In this document: one piece after another, positions 35,049-44,632 of the stretch
How the letters are laid out: each line of letters starts with the position of its first letter
How positions within the stretch are numbered: the stretch's first letter is position 1
Source: CAZNXJ01 sp964577115
Lineage (GTDB): Bacteria; Planctomycetota; Planctomycetia; Pirellulales; Pirellulaceae
Length of the DNA stretch: 64,000 nucleotides
Reading direction: 5' to 3'
Assembly: GCA_964577115.1 (NCBI GenBank)
Contig: CAZNXJ010000016.1
Location: 1-64,000, forward strand
Program-made: the position numbers and the translations under genes
The notes under the pieces: model-generated
Told to the model about the DNA's origin: nothing
The model's database searches: none
The model's input: only the letters and a program-made list of their open reading frames with translations

Positions 35049-35813
35049 ATGGCGCACGTCGAATCGAATCCACCCACCTTTGCGGAACTCGAGTCCGAGA
35101 AGATTATCTTGCATCGGCCGATTAGTTGGCTGGCGGTCGTCGCCGTTGTGGCGACGCTCTTCTCCCTGCTCGCCTTCGCATTCACCGTGCTCTGGCTGTT
35201 GCCACTGGTATCCGCCTTCCTCAGTGTCGTGGCGCTGGTGTCGATTGCGCGCAGCAGCCTTCGCCCCTACGGCCGGAAGGCGGCCATCGCGTCCTTGGCA
35301 GTAAGTCTCTTTGTGCTCGGTTGTGCCCCCGCGCGGTATTTCACAAAGCAGCAACTCGCGATCCGGAACAGCCGCGAGCATGCCGAGATGTGGCTCCAGC
35401 TGGTGATCGACGACAAGATGTTCGAAGCGCACCAGCTCACGCGCAGCTATTCTAGCCGAGCGCCTCGCGGGACGGATCTATCGGTGTACTACCGCGAGGC
35501 TCCCGAACGCAAGATGACTGATACGATGCGCGCGATGATGACCATCAGCCCGCGCGCGGAGCTTGAAGGCTTCCTCAGCGGTAAGGCGGTAAAGCGCCTA
35601 CAGACCTTTGGCCCCGACGCGAAGATCCGCTTCGTCGAAGTCCTCGAAGCGGCTCCCCCCACCAACGACGGACGAACGGTCGTCAAGCTGAAGTACGATA
35701 TCGAACAGCCCAAAGACGATGGCGTGGAGAAGGCGTCGATGACCATCGTCATGGAGCGGAAAGACGAGTTCTCCGACGGGCTCGTCGTCTGGCGCGTGGT
35801 TTCTCTCGAGTAG
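35049..35813 (+). CDS. membrane protein with soluble C-terminal domain (unknown)
   Basis: This 254-residue protein has two or three transmembrane helices in residues 25-100 (WLAVVAVVATLFSLLAFAFTVLWLLPLV and SLAVSLFVLGC among them) and a soluble domain of about 150 residues. That part contains many charged helices and, at the end, a beta-rich stretch VVKLKYDIEQPKDD...VVWRVVSLE. The N-terminal helix pair resembles DUF4190-like proteins. GAGGAAAG precedes ATG 35049, 173 bp after the CvpA-like gene. Function unknown; co-transcription with the PilT/GspE-like genes is possible but less certain because of the gap. Confidence 0.72.
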   Translation: MAHVESNPPTFAELESEKIILHRPISWLAVVAVVATLFSLLAFAFTVLWLLPLVSAFLSVVALVSIARSSLRPYGRKAAIASLAVSLFVLGCAPARYFTKQQLAIRNSREHAEMWLQLVIDDKMFEAHQLTRSYSSRAPRGTDLSVYYREAPERKMTDTMRAMMTISPRAELEGFLSGKAVKRLQTFGPDAKIRFVEVLEAAPPTNDGRTVVKLKYDIEQPKDDGVEKASMTIVMERKDEFSDGLVVWRVVSLE

Positions 35814-35822
35814 CGGGCGCCC

Positions 35823-36773
35823 TCAGGCAAACGCCTGCTCGACGGCCGCTCGCATGGCCTCGAGTCCGCGGCGAGCGACGGCGAGCGCGTCCTGTTGCCA
35901 GTACGTCCGGTTGAAAAGTTCGAGCGACAAAGCGCCGCGGAAACCGGTAGCGTACAGTGTGCGGAGGATGTCCCCGAGCGGTGCGACGCCGTCGCCAGGA
36001 TAGACGCGGTCGGCATCGGTGATGGCCTCCCGCGGCGGATCGGCCGGGTAGTCGTTCATGTGAAAGACGTGGATGGTTGCGCCGTTGAGCATCCTCAGGC
36101 CGGCAAAGTCGGATCCGCCTTTGTAGATGTGATAAACGTCCGGCAGCAAACACGCTTCGGGATGGCTGGCCTCGGTGGCGACGAGCGCGAGTTCGCCGAG
36201 GCGGTTGAGTGACTTGGAGAACCCCCAGAGCTCGAGTTGCGGGACGACGCCTTCCTGCTGGCCCACCGCCAAGAGCTCGCGATACCGCTCGGCGGCGGCG
36301 AACAAGTCGAGCCCGCTCTGCTGAGTAACGCCGACGGGCGGTGCGGCGATCCGGGTTCCACCAATGGCGCGCAGCAGTTGCATGTCCGAACGGGCCGTCT
36401 CAAGTCCCTTTTTACGCTCTTCGGGATCATCCACGATCCACGCCGCAAAGCCGATCGCACTAGGGACTTCAAGTCCGCCGTCGGCGATGCGCTGGCGGAG
36501 CTCGTCGAGGTTTCCGCCCCCTTCGACAAACGCTCGGAGATCGCCCATCCACGGTTCAATCGCGTCGTATCCGGCCCGGATGGCGACGTCGACTTGGTCG
36601 AGCACACTGAGCTTCTGTCCGCGAATGGTGCTCGTATTCAAGCAGTAACGGAACGCTTGGCGGGGATCCGAGTTCTCGGGGGCGGCCGCAGCGTGCGAAC
36701 TCGCCACGCCCCAGAGACCGGCGGCGGTGGCTCCCGACAGTAAAAGGGAACGTCGATCGATCGAGGTGGTCAT
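35823..36773 (-). CDS. Tat-exported sugar phosphate isomerase/epimerase-like TIM barrel
   Basis: This 316-residue protein has a twin-arginine leader (DRRSLLLSGATAAGLWGVAS) ending near ASSHAAAA. The barrel retains YDAIEPWMGD, LELWGFSKSL, LLPDVYHIYKGG, IHVFHMNDYP and GALSLELFNRTYW, with the Glu, Asp and His ligands expected of the xylose isomerase-like family. It differs from the other two TIM barrels here, so it is not a recent copy. The start is ATG 36773; an upstream TTG (36779) is less likely. It is convergent with the preceding membrane-protein gene, 9 bp away. Confidence 0.88.
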   Translation of the reverse strand: MTTSIDRRSLLLSGATAAGLWGVASSHAAAAPENSDPRQAFRYCLNTSTIRGQKLSVLDQVDVAIRAGYDAIEPWMGDLRAFVEGGGNLDELRQRIADGGLEVPSAIGFAAWIVDDPEERKKGLETARSDMQLLRAIGGTRIAAPPVGVTQQSGLDLFAAAERYRELLAVGQQEGVVPQLELWGFSKSLNRLGELALVATEASHPEACLLPDVYHIYKGGSDFAGLRMLNGATIHVFHMNDYPADPPREAITDADRVYPGDGVAPLGDILRTLYATGFRGALSLELFNRTYWQQDALAVARRGLEAMRAAVEQAFA

Positions 36774-36896
36774 TGGCAATCGCTCGCAGGGAAGGGGGCA
36801 TTGCCATCAAGTGCCTTCGGTCGGCATGGATGGCCAGCGGCTGTGTTCCAGCGTAGTGAGGCGCGCCGGTCTTACTAGGGATAACGACGTGGGGGC

Positions 36897-37520
36897 TTAC
36901 TGGGCGGACACGCCTTGTGCTTCGAGCAGCCGCTGCATTTCATGGAAGCCTTCGACAGATTCTGAAACGCTATCGCGCGCTTCTTCAAGGTATCCGTCAG
37001 CTGCGGCGCTCCAGGCGCGGTTCAGCATACGTTCGCCGTATGCCAGAGCGATCAGCATTTCGGAGCCATGGCTCATGCCGAAGCGATTCAGGACGTCGGT
37101 ACGATCATTGACAATGGGCAGGATGAGCTCGTTCAGCACCGCGTCGATCCGCTCGCACAGCTGGCTGGCCTGGAGCTCTCCCGATTGCCCGGCGAGTGCT
37201 TCGACGTGGCTTACCGAGTCGAGCATCAGCCTCACCACGTCGCGGTGCGAAGGCGAGTCTTGAGCCTGGCTGAGCGCCGCGATGCGCTTGCGTTTTTCGG
37301 TTGCCAATTCGATCCGCCACAGCGTTACGCCGGCGATAGACGCCGCCAGCCCGCCGAGAAAAATGGGCCAGGTGTCGGGCCAGGTGCGCTGCGAGAGAAG
37401 TGGCTCGGCGGGTGCCGCTTCGCTGAGGCGCTGAATGCTGAGGGGCGACATTTTTGCTCCGGCGGCAATGGCCAGCGCGACGCCCACGACGAGCAGGATG
37501 CTGCGAATCCAGGACAACAT
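36897..37520 (-). CDS. two-helix membrane protein with helical cytoplasmic domain
   Basis: This protein of 207 residues (ATG 37520) has a first transmembrane helix at about 5-22 and a second near 52-68 (WPIFLGGLAASIAGVTLW), followed by about 135 helical, mostly charged residues with no recognisable motif. It is downstream of the OPT transporter gene on the same strand with a 54-bp gap and may be co-transcribed. Function unknown. An upstream TTG at 37535 is a possible alternative start. Confidence 0.68.
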   Translation of the reverse strand: MLSWIRSILLVVGVALAIAAGAKMSPLSIQRLSEAAPAEPLLSQRTWPDTWPIFLGGLAASIAGVTLWRIELATEKRKRIAALSQAQDSPSHRDVVRLMLDSVSHVEALAGQSGELQASQLCERIDAVLNELILPIVNDRTDVLNRFGMSHGSEMLIALAYGERMLNRAWSAAADGYLEEARDSVSESVEGFHEMQRLLEAQGVSAQ

Positions 37521-37574
37521 CAGGGTTCTCTGCAACCTCTTATAGCACGGCTAGAAAGCCGCGGCGCTTGCTAA

Positions 37575-39344
37575 TTAGGACACCCAGACTTCGTAGGCCG
37601 TGTACGAAATCCCCATGAGAGCTTCGCCCACGATTAATCCGGCGGCGAACGGCACCAGCCGCTGCTCGCAAAAGGCCAGCCCCCTCCGACGCAGCAGGGC
37701 CATTTGGATGAAGCACCCAATGCCGTAGCCCAGCGTAATATCGAACGGCAAATACATGGCGAGTCCGACGAGCACTCCCAGGCCGGCAGACGGTGCGGCG
37801 CCCAGTACTGCGCCGACCGCACCACCCATGATGTACTTGTCCATCGGAACATTGCCGCTCTTCACCGAATCGATGATACCCATCAGGGCCCCGGCCTGAG
37901 GCGCCGGCAAATTCGAGTTTGGACCAAAGCCGTGTTCGCCATTCGGGCCGGATCGCCAGAGCATCGTGATCACGACCATTGCCAGCAGAGCGCCGAACCA
38001 GGTAACGGAAAGCTGCGCGAGCTGCTGGCGGATGGGCCGAGCACCGATCATGAAGCCGGTTTTCAGGTCCTGCATCATGTCGGCCGCTTGGCCGATGGCT
38101 ACGCAAACAGCAATGCCGACGACCATCGACCCGAGGACGTTGCCGTTCAGCAGGAACATCATGAGCGTGACCGAGATCAGCGACATCCCGGACAGCGGCG
38201 AGATGTCCGTGAGGCCCGTGGCCTGTGCGACGATCAATGCTGCCAGCGCGAGCCACAACGTGCCAACCACGGCCGCGATCACAGCGCCGCCGATGCCCAC
38301 CTCGGGCGTGATCAGGCCCGCGATGAAGAACAGGATCACGGCGCCGACGAGGCCCGTGATCAGCGACTTGAGCGACAACTCATCCGCGCCGAGGCTTTTT
38401 CCCGCGCTGGCTGTCTTGGAGGCGTGGGATAGGGATACGAGCGCGCTGCGGATGGCGGGCATCGAACTGACGATGCCCATGAGAGCGCCGCCAACGAGAA
38501 CGCCGATGCCGAGCGGCCGTAGCATTTGCAGATAGATGAGATTTTCCGGTGCGTCGGTGCCCGGTACGAACCCGTTGTGCACGGCCAGCGGCGCGACTAC
38601 CCACCAGGCAAGTGCGCCTCCAAAGAAGAATGGCAGGCCATGGCGTCCGGAGAGCATGCCGGCTGCCACATTCATCAGTGAAAGATTCAGGATCGGAGAC
38701 ACGTAGGCCGGCAATTGATTCAGATGAAAAACGAGCTGTTCGCCGGCGACACCAAAGCCCCAGCGCTCAATCAGTCCGGGCGTGCTCAGCGATCCAGTAG
38801 CGACCAACAGTTTGGCAAGCGCGCTGATGGCGACGCCGAAGGCGAGAAGCTTCGCTTTTTCGAGCCCCGCGGAACCCGCGCGAATGATCGTGGCCGTAGC
38901 GACACCGTCCGGAAATCGCAGCCGGTCCAGTTCGATCATCTGTTTGCGCAAGGGAATAATGAGAACGACTCCCAACACGGCACCGGCGATGCCGGCGAGC
39001 ACGAGCGGTGCGATTTGGAAGTTGAGCCCTTCGAGCCCCTGGCTGCGCCAGCTGGCGTCGAGCATATAGAGAGCCGGCATCGTAAAGACGACGCCCGTGC
39101 CAGCCGTGTTGATGCCCGAGGCGATGGTCTGGTTGATGTTGTTTTCGACCATCGTTCCCTTCCGCAGGACTCCCCGCAGAAGGGCGTAGCCCATGATTGA
39201 GGCCACGGTCGAGCCGCCGATGCCGAAGCCGAGCTTCATGGACGCGTAAACAAAGGAGAGGTTCAGCACGATCCCCTGAAGAATGCCCAAACTATAGGCG
39301 GCGACCGTCGATTCCCGATACGCTCTTCGCTCGTGCGTGCCCAT
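37575..39344 (-). CDS. OPT family oligopeptide transporter
   Basis: This 589-residue integral membrane protein has many hydrophobic helices and the family segment ENNINQTIASGINTAGTGV, which marks OPT transporters. Other conserved stretches are KLGFGIGGSTVASIMGYALL and LTDISPLSGMSLISVT. OPT members import oligopeptides or metal chelates such as siderophores, driven by protons. ATG 39344 follows GGGAGC at 7 bases, giving the usual length; the frame open to 39386 is not supported. Confidence 0.92.
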   Translation of the reverse strand: MGTHERRAYRESTVAAYSLGILQGIVLNLSFVYASMKLGFGIGGSTVASIMGYALLRGVLRKGTMVENNINQTIASGINTAGTGVVFTMPALYMLDASWRSQGLEGLNFQIAPLVLAGIAGAVLGVVLIIPLRKQMIELDRLRFPDGVATATIIRAGSAGLEKAKLLAFGVAISALAKLLVATGSLSTPGLIERWGFGVAGEQLVFHLNQLPAYVSPILNLSLMNVAAGMLSGRHGLPFFFGGALAWWVVAPLAVHNGFVPGTDAPENLIYLQMLRPLGIGVLVGGALMGIVSSMPAIRSALVSLSHASKTASAGKSLGADELSLKSLITGLVGAVILFFIAGLITPEVGIGGAVIAAVVGTLWLALAALIVAQATGLTDISPLSGMSLISVTLMMFLLNGNVLGSMVVGIAVCVAIGQAADMMQDLKTGFMIGARPIRQQLAQLSVTWFGALLAMVVITMLWRSGPNGEHGFGPNSNLPAPQAGALMGIIDSVKSGNVPMDKYIMGGAVGAVLGAAPSAGLGVLVGLAMYLPFDITLGYGIGCFIQMALLRRRGLAFCEQRLVPFAAGLIVGEALMGISYTAYEVWVS

Positions 39345-39645
39345 TAGCGGCTCCCGTGCGACAACTGAAAATATCCGTCGCCGCAAGTTATAAACTGGCT
39401 CATCCGAGCCAACAACCGAGCGCCCCCACTCACGAGCTGCTCACGTTCAGCCACCCGCGCGTGTCGTCCCATCACCGTCGACGGCGAAGAGAAAAAGCGA
39501 CGCGGCAAGCGGAGCGGCATGGGCGAAGCGTTCTCTTTCTCCTTCCTTTCCGGCTTCCTTCGGTACTTCTTGCAGACGTGCGTCGGCGGACAAAATACAC
39601 TGGGAGGGTCGTCTTATCTGGACATTTCGCGAGGGAGACCAAAGC
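39345..39645. other. gene-free divergent region
   Basis: These 301 bp separate the OPT gene (minus) from the DUF1080 gene (plus) and should hold both promoters. I see pyrimidine-rich tracts near 39530-39570 but no convincing -35/-10 pair and no structured RNA. Confidence 0.5.
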
Positions 39646-40632
39646 ATGCAGTTGCGACGTGGGTTGAAATTGCTGTCGCTCGGCACCGCACTGCTCGCGG
39701 CGAGCTGGGTGGCCGCGGCGGAAAACAACCATCCAACGTACACCGACCCGGCACAGGCCGGTCCCGATTTCGAAGTGCAGGGCGAATACAAGGGATCACT
39801 CGGCGATTCGGAGAAGCATCCGTGGGGCGCCCAGGTCATCGCCCTCGGTGACGGAAAGTTTGAACTGGTTGGCTACCAAGGGGGGCTGCCTGGCGACGGC
39901 TGGTCGCGAGGCGACGAGGTGACGCGGATCGCCGGCCAGCGCACCAACGGCGAAGTTCGGTTCGAAAAAGATGAGATCGCGGTGGTCATCCGCGACGGCA
40001 AAGCCCACGTCAGTCACAACGGACAGGACGTTGGCGCGATGGAGAAGGTCGAGCGCAAGAGCCCTACGCTCGGCGCTAAAGCGCCCGAAGGAGCACTTGT
40101 ATTGTTTGACGGCACTACGGCGGAACACTTCGAGCGTGGCAAGATCGTCGAAGGGAACCTGCTGGCCGCCGACTGCGAGACCAAGGAAAAGTTCCAGGAC
40201 TTCGCGCTGCACATTGAGTTCCGTACGCCCTTTAAACCCACGGCGCGAGGGCAGGAACGCGGCAACAGCGGCGTGTATGCGCAGAACCGCTACGAGATCC
40301 AGGTACTCGATTCGTTCGGACTGGAAGGCAAGAATAACGAATGCGGCGGTATCTATTCCATCGCCGAACCGCTCGTCAACATGTGCTTCCCGCCCCTCTC
40401 ATGGCAGACCTACGATATCGACTTCAAAGCCGCTCGCTATGACGATCAGGGCAACAAGATCGAGAACGCTCGGATCACCGTCAAGCACAACGGCGTTGTG
40501 ATTCACGACAACCTCGAACTGCCGCATGGCACGCCCGGTAAGGAACCCGAAGGGCCGGAACCCGCCGGGATCTACCTTCAAGGCCACGGCAATCCGGTTG
40601 TGTATCGAAACATCTGGGTCGTGAAGAAGTAG
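39646..40632 (+). CDS. exported DUF1080 (3-keto-disaccharide hydrolase domain) protein
   Basis: This 328-residue protein has a Sec signal peptide (LLSLGTALLAASWVAAAE). From about residue 150 it has a DUF1080 domain with GALVLFDGTTAEHFERG, RGNSGVYAQNRYEIQVLDSF and QTYDIDFKAARY, a concanavalin/LamG-like beta sandwich reported to act on keto-sugars in some proteins. An N-terminal region of about 120 residues is beta-rich and unassigned. GGGAGA precedes ATG 39646. It is followed by a strong terminator. Together with the TIM barrels it suggests periplasmic sugar processing. Confidence 0.85.
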   Translation: MQLRRGLKLLSLGTALLAASWVAAAENNHPTYTDPAQAGPDFEVQGEYKGSLGDSEKHPWGAQVIALGDGKFELVGYQGGLPGDGWSRGDEVTRIAGQRTNGEVRFEKDEIAVVIRDGKAHVSHNGQDVGAMEKVERKSPTLGAKAPEGALVLFDGTTAEHFERGKIVEGNLLAADCETKEKFQDFALHIEFRTPFKPTARGQERGNSGVYAQNRYEIQVLDSFGLEGKNNECGGIYSIAEPLVNMCFPPLSWQTYDIDFKAARYDDQGNKIENARITVKHNGVVIHDNLELPHGTPGKEPEGPEPAGIYLQGHGNPVVYRNIWVVKK

Positions 40633-40723
40633 CCGACCCGTGCGACGCCTCGGCCGCTGCTCGAAGGCGGCCGAGACCGCACGCAGGGCAGGCGTTCACA
40701 ATCCCCGAGCACTATCGTCATCC

Positions 40724-40763
40724 AAGGCGATCGCGCCACACGTAGAGGCGCGATCGCCTTTTT
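40724..40763 (+). terminator. strong intrinsic terminator of the DUF1080 gene
   Basis: A 14-bp perfect stem (40724-40737 with 40747-40760) has a 9-base loop and is followed by TTTTTGGTTTTT. It lies 92 bp after the DUF1080 stop and just before the end of the convergent hydrolase gene. Confidence 0.92.
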
Positions 40764-40788
40764 GGTTTTTCCTACGAGCTGAAACAGA

Positions 40789-43131
40789 CTACTCGCGCTT
40801 CTCCCACTTCAGATGTTTGTGGAGGAACTCGAACGTCCCCTGGCCGTTGATGGTGTGCGGCCCGTCGAACCACTCGATTTCGCAGCGGTCCTTCAGCTTG
40901 AGCAGCCCTTGGTACAGGAAACGCACCTTGGCGAACTCGTAGCCCACCGTCTCGTCCGGCGCAACGCCGTCAAAGTGTCCTCGTTCGACCATGAAGGGGC
41001 GCGGAGCAATCAGTGCCGCCATTTCGGCATAGTTGAAGGTGCTCCCCAGATCAAACTCGAAGATCTCGTATTCACCCGTCCATACGTAGCTCTGCGGGGC
41101 ACGCGAGGAAGCGTTCTTCCATACCCACTCGTTGAAGTCCGCCGAACAGATCGATAAGCAGTAATCGGTGACGAGCGGAGGAATGCGCATCGCACTCTTG
41201 CCGCCGTACGATAGCCCATAGAATCCGATCCGTTCGCTATCCACTTCGGGCAGCGTTTTGAGCCAGTCCACAATCTGCTGATGCTGCGGCACGATGATCG
41301 AGAAGAGCGTCTTCTTGAGCGGATTTGACTTGCGCTGTAGCGTGCGGAAACGATCCTGGAAGATGTAGAGATTCTGCGGCGCGAACGTAATAAAGCCCCG
41401 TTCGGCCAGTTTCGCGGCGAAGTCGTGATACGCCGGGTTATCACCCGTGATGATATCCTGCGGGCGGCCCTCGAGTCCGTGCTGGCAAACGACCACCGGT
41501 CGCTTCTCGCCGGGCTGGATATCCTTGGGCAGAAGCAATACGCCGTACGCGATCACCTCGGGAAAGACGTCCAGCACGAGTTCGTAGCCGGTCCACTTCT
41601 CTTCGTCATACGCCTTGCGGGTTCGCGGATTGAACGGCATCCGCTCGTACGGATAGTGGCCAATCACTTCATGCCGAAAGAAATCGCGGTACGACTCGAC
41701 GGACTTCGCGTAGGCCTCGAGCGAGCTCGTATCGAGCTTGCTCATAAATTCCTGACGCACATACGGGCTCTCGGTCAGCAGCCACTGGTTGTAGCGATCG
41801 ATTTCATGGAACTGCCGCTTCTGCCGCTCGGTGGGATCGAAGTTTCGCAGCCGGCTCTCGGGGGCCGCACCCGGCTCGGCCAGCGGCAGATTGCCAAGTT
41901 GCCGCAGGAAGCTTTGCAGTGCCTCGGTTGAACCGGCTGGGCCACGTCCGTCTCCGCTGACCACAAGCGAGAAGTCCACGGCCGCTGGCGGCAGGCCGGC
42001 GACGAGCGATTGAGCGCGTGCGAATTCGCTTTGAACATTTTCCAGCGAGAAAGTCTTGAGGACTGCCGGTGCCCCGCCTTCGCTTGGCAATTCGAGTTCG
42101 GGCCCCATCGCGGCTTCGATCGTGAGCCGCCGCGGTGCGATCATCGCGGCCAGTTCAGCGTCGCCGAACTGTTCGAGCAGTCCGAAGACATTGCGATCGA
42201 TGGGCTGCTGCCAGATTGTTTCCCGCGGCCCGAAATGGCCGCTCACCGCGACCGCGTCGATGCGCGGATCGATCGCTCCGGCGTACAGCGCCAGCATGCC
42301 GCCTTCGCCCCAGCCGATCACGCCGATAGGTCGATCGGTGCCGCGGCGTATGGCATCGCGCTGAAACCAATCGACACCGGCGAGCACCTTCTGAAGTTCA
42401 TAGCCAATCAAGTGCCGTCCGAGTTCGAACGCGCTGCGATAAAGAAACTCGCGGTTTGTCACGTTCGCTCGGCCATTGCGTCGCTCGAGCGTTCTGTCGA
42501 TGAGCATCGGGATGAGTACTCGGCAGTTGCTTTCGGCGAGCCGCCGGGCGAACTGGCTCTCTGGAGCCGTGCCGTCGACCAGTCCGGCGAGCATTTCGGG
42601 CAATTGGTCAGCGTCGGGAATCGCAATGACGTCGGCGACGGCGCGCTGCTCCGAACCTGCGGGAATGATCAGCAACCCCTCGCCATACACGTCCTGGATC
42701 GCCGGCCAGCGCACCTTGAAGATCCGATACGCATCGGTTCGCCCGACGAGCGCGGGCTGCGCGGTGCTGCCTTCGAGCTGAATACCGTCGAATTCGATCC
42801 GCGGATCACGAACACCCAAGATGTGCTTCAGCCGCTCACGATTCGGTTCCAGCGACTTGGCATAGGCTTCCGGTGACGACGTATCGCGATTCCAATGCGC
42901 TTCGCGAGCGGCGACCGACTTTGCAAGTTCGCCCAGCAGGAACCGGTCGGCGCCATCCACCAGGCGGGAGGCGATGTCGTCCTGCCACTCGAGCGGCGCG
43001 GTGTCTCGGAAAGGCTCAATGGGTGTTTGAGCCGCGGGGTCCTGCGCCCGTGTCGCGAGCGTGAGGGTTGTTACAAGCGCAATCCCGAACGCGAGGCGCA
43101 GGGCGCGCTGCATCGTCGACAGCATGGTCAT
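40789..43131 (-). CDS. exported tandem alpha/beta hydrolase with one degenerate domain
   Basis: This 780-residue protein has a Sec signal peptide (about 8-28). It holds two alpha/beta hydrolase domains. The first has GWGEGG at 273-278, where the nucleophile elbow G-x-S-x-G should be, so Ser is replaced by Gly275. The second has GLSYGG with Ser641, plus GHFDGVAPDE and DGPHTINGQGTF supplying Asp/His candidates. Segments at 85-106 and 469-491 (EAYAKSLE..., EAYAKSVE...) match, showing an internal duplication. It is probably a secreted esterase of the dienelactone-hydrolase/acetyl-esterase group; the substrate is unknown. Confidence 0.85.
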   Translation of the reverse strand: MTMLSTMQRALRLAFGIALVTTLTLATRAQDPAAQTPIEPFRDTAPLEWQDDIASRLVDGADRFLLGELAKSVAAREAHWNRDTSSPEAYAKSLEPNRERLKHILGVRDPRIEFDGIQLEGSTAQPALVGRTDAYRIFKVRWPAIQDVYGEGLLIIPAGSEQRAVADVIAIPDADQLPEMLAGLVDGTAPESQFARRLAESNCRVLIPMLIDRTLERRNGRANVTNREFLYRSAFELGRHLIGYELQKVLAGVDWFQRDAIRRGTDRPIGVIGWGEGGMLALYAGAIDPRIDAVAVSGHFGPRETIWQQPIDRNVFGLLEQFGDAELAAMIAPRRLTIEAAMGPELELPSEGGAPAVLKTFSLENVQSEFARAQSLVAGLPPAAVDFSLVVSGDGRGPAGSTEALQSFLRQLGNLPLAEPGAAPESRLRNFDPTERQKRQFHEIDRYNQWLLTESPYVRQEFMSKLDTSSLEAYAKSVESYRDFFRHEVIGHYPYERMPFNPRTRKAYDEEKWTGYELVLDVFPEVIAYGVLLLPKDIQPGEKRPVVVCQHGLEGRPQDIITGDNPAYHDFAAKLAERGFITFAPQNLYIFQDRFRTLQRKSNPLKKTLFSIIVPQHQQIVDWLKTLPEVDSERIGFYGLSYGGKSAMRIPPLVTDYCLSICSADFNEWVWKNASSRAPQSYVWTGEYEIFEFDLGSTFNYAEMAALIAPRPFMVERGHFDGVAPDETVGYEFAKVRFLYQGLLKLKDRCEIEWFDGPHTINGQGTFEFLHKHLKWEKRE

Positions 43132-43328
43132 CGGTGGTTCATCCGGGTGAGAGATGCGTGCTGCGGCACTCGCCGATTCGGCGCCGCGCGATTATAAGCG
43201 AGCGCTGAATATATCGTGTCGTGCGCGCGCCTCTCAACGGTGGCCGTGGCGGCACATAGGGGCCTGGACGGTGTGGGAGCGCTTGCGCCTCACCGAACTA
43301 CTTGACCGGATGCTTTGCAACGAGGGAG

Positions 43329-44360
43329 CTACTCGACGAGCTGCGCGGGGCGGGCCTTGGCGATCCGCAGAAACACGCTGCGCAGCTCTTTCTTCTGCTG
43401 CGCCGCGCTGCCGGCGACGTGAAAATGGGTTCCGTTGGTGATCAGCGCGACCTGGCCCATAAGCTGTGTGTCGGCGCCTTGGGCGAAACTGATCGTCGCC
43501 ATGGGCACGTTGGCATCCGCGGCAAGATGCGCTTCACTGATAACGTAGGCCTTGGGATTCGTGTTCAGCGGCCGATTCGCGAGTCCGTCGGTCATGAGCA
43601 CAATCAGTTTCTGAGCCACCGGGCGGGCATTGTGCTCGATCTCTTCACGCGCCAGTTGTATGCCTTGCCCGATGTTCGTAAATCCGTCGGCCGGTCGCGC
43701 CATTACCGCTGCTTCGACCTGATCAAAGTCGAAGGTCAGCGGCGTCAGCATCTCGGCGTTTGTCGAGTAAACGACAAAGCCAACTCGGTCGATGCCTGCC
43801 GCGTTCTCGCGCAGATAATTTAAGAATATCTGCACCGCGTCCTTCAGCGCGCTGATCTTGTTTTGCTCATTCATCGAGCCGGAGTAGTCGAGCACCAGCA
43901 TGATGTCGCGGGGACGGATAACGGCGATGGAGTCCGTCTTCATGTCGGCGTGATTCCGCCCCAATACGCCGGCGAAGAACGTTGGTGTCTGCGGACGCTG
44001 AGCCTGCACGCGCACGGCGTCGAACGGCTGTAGGCCGGGCACGAAGTCCTGCGTGTGCGGGTCCCATTGGCCGAGCTCGACATCAACATCGTTTGCGCGA
44101 AGCTGGTGCGTACCAATGAAGTTTTTGCGAGTGTACTCCCGTGCGGCAGCGACGGCCGCCGCGGGGCTTTCCATCAACTGCCCGGCGCCGGCTAGTGCCC
44201 CGGCGTCGCTCGCACGCTGAAGATCGGTGCGCACGGTGTACAGGTAGCCCACGTCGATCGTCAGCGCGAGGATCGCGACGAGCACGACCAGAAGAATGCT
44301 GAAGAGCACAACAAGTGCGCCGCGGCGCTGCGCGGTCCACGCATGACGATAACGCTTCAT
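43329..44360 (-). CDS. TadG-like pilus assembly protein with vWA domain
   Basis: This 343-residue protein has a basic N-terminus followed by one transmembrane helix (about 14-35), then LQRASDAGALAGAGQL, the TadE/TadG-like helix of Flp pilus pseudopilins. A von Willebrand A domain begins near residue 150 with a MIDAS motif DYSGSM (Asp158, Ser160, Ser162) and later VLMTDGLANR. It probably sits at the cell surface or in a pilus. GAGG lies 6 bases before ATG 44360. Other tad genes are not in the window. Confidence 0.85.
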   Translation of the reverse strand: MKRYRHAWTAQRRGALVVLFSILLVVLVAILALTIDVGYLYTVRTDLQRASDAGALAGAGQLMESPAAAVAAAREYTRKNFIGTHQLRANDVDVELGQWDPHTQDFVPGLQPFDAVRVQAQRPQTPTFFAGVLGRNHADMKTDSIAVIRPRDIMLVLDYSGSMNEQNKISALKDAVQIFLNYLRENAAGIDRVGFVVYSTNAEMLTPLTFDFDQVEAAVMARPADGFTNIGQGIQLAREEIEHNARPVAQKLIVLMTDGLANRPLNTNPKAYVISEAHLAADANVPMATISFAQGADTQLMGQVALITNGTHFHVAGSAAQQKKELRSVFLRIAKARPAQLVE

Positions 44361-44632
44361 GAATGCCTCGGTCGATGGGGCGGTGCTGGCGATTCGCCGC
44401 GCGGCGGACGCGCAATAGGGATTTCGGGGCCGAGTCCGGGCGACGGTGATTCCTGGTATCTATGGGGAAGCCTAGCATTCGCCGCAATCAACTTCCGCCA
44501 CATGGACCGCTGGCTGCTCGACCGCCCTGCACGTCTTCGCAAAACAATCGCTACGATCGGTGCAGCCGTATCGCTCCCCAGCCGCCGCCATGGCCTTGCA
44601 GAAATGGCGCGCCGCAACCTATGGTGGTCGCC

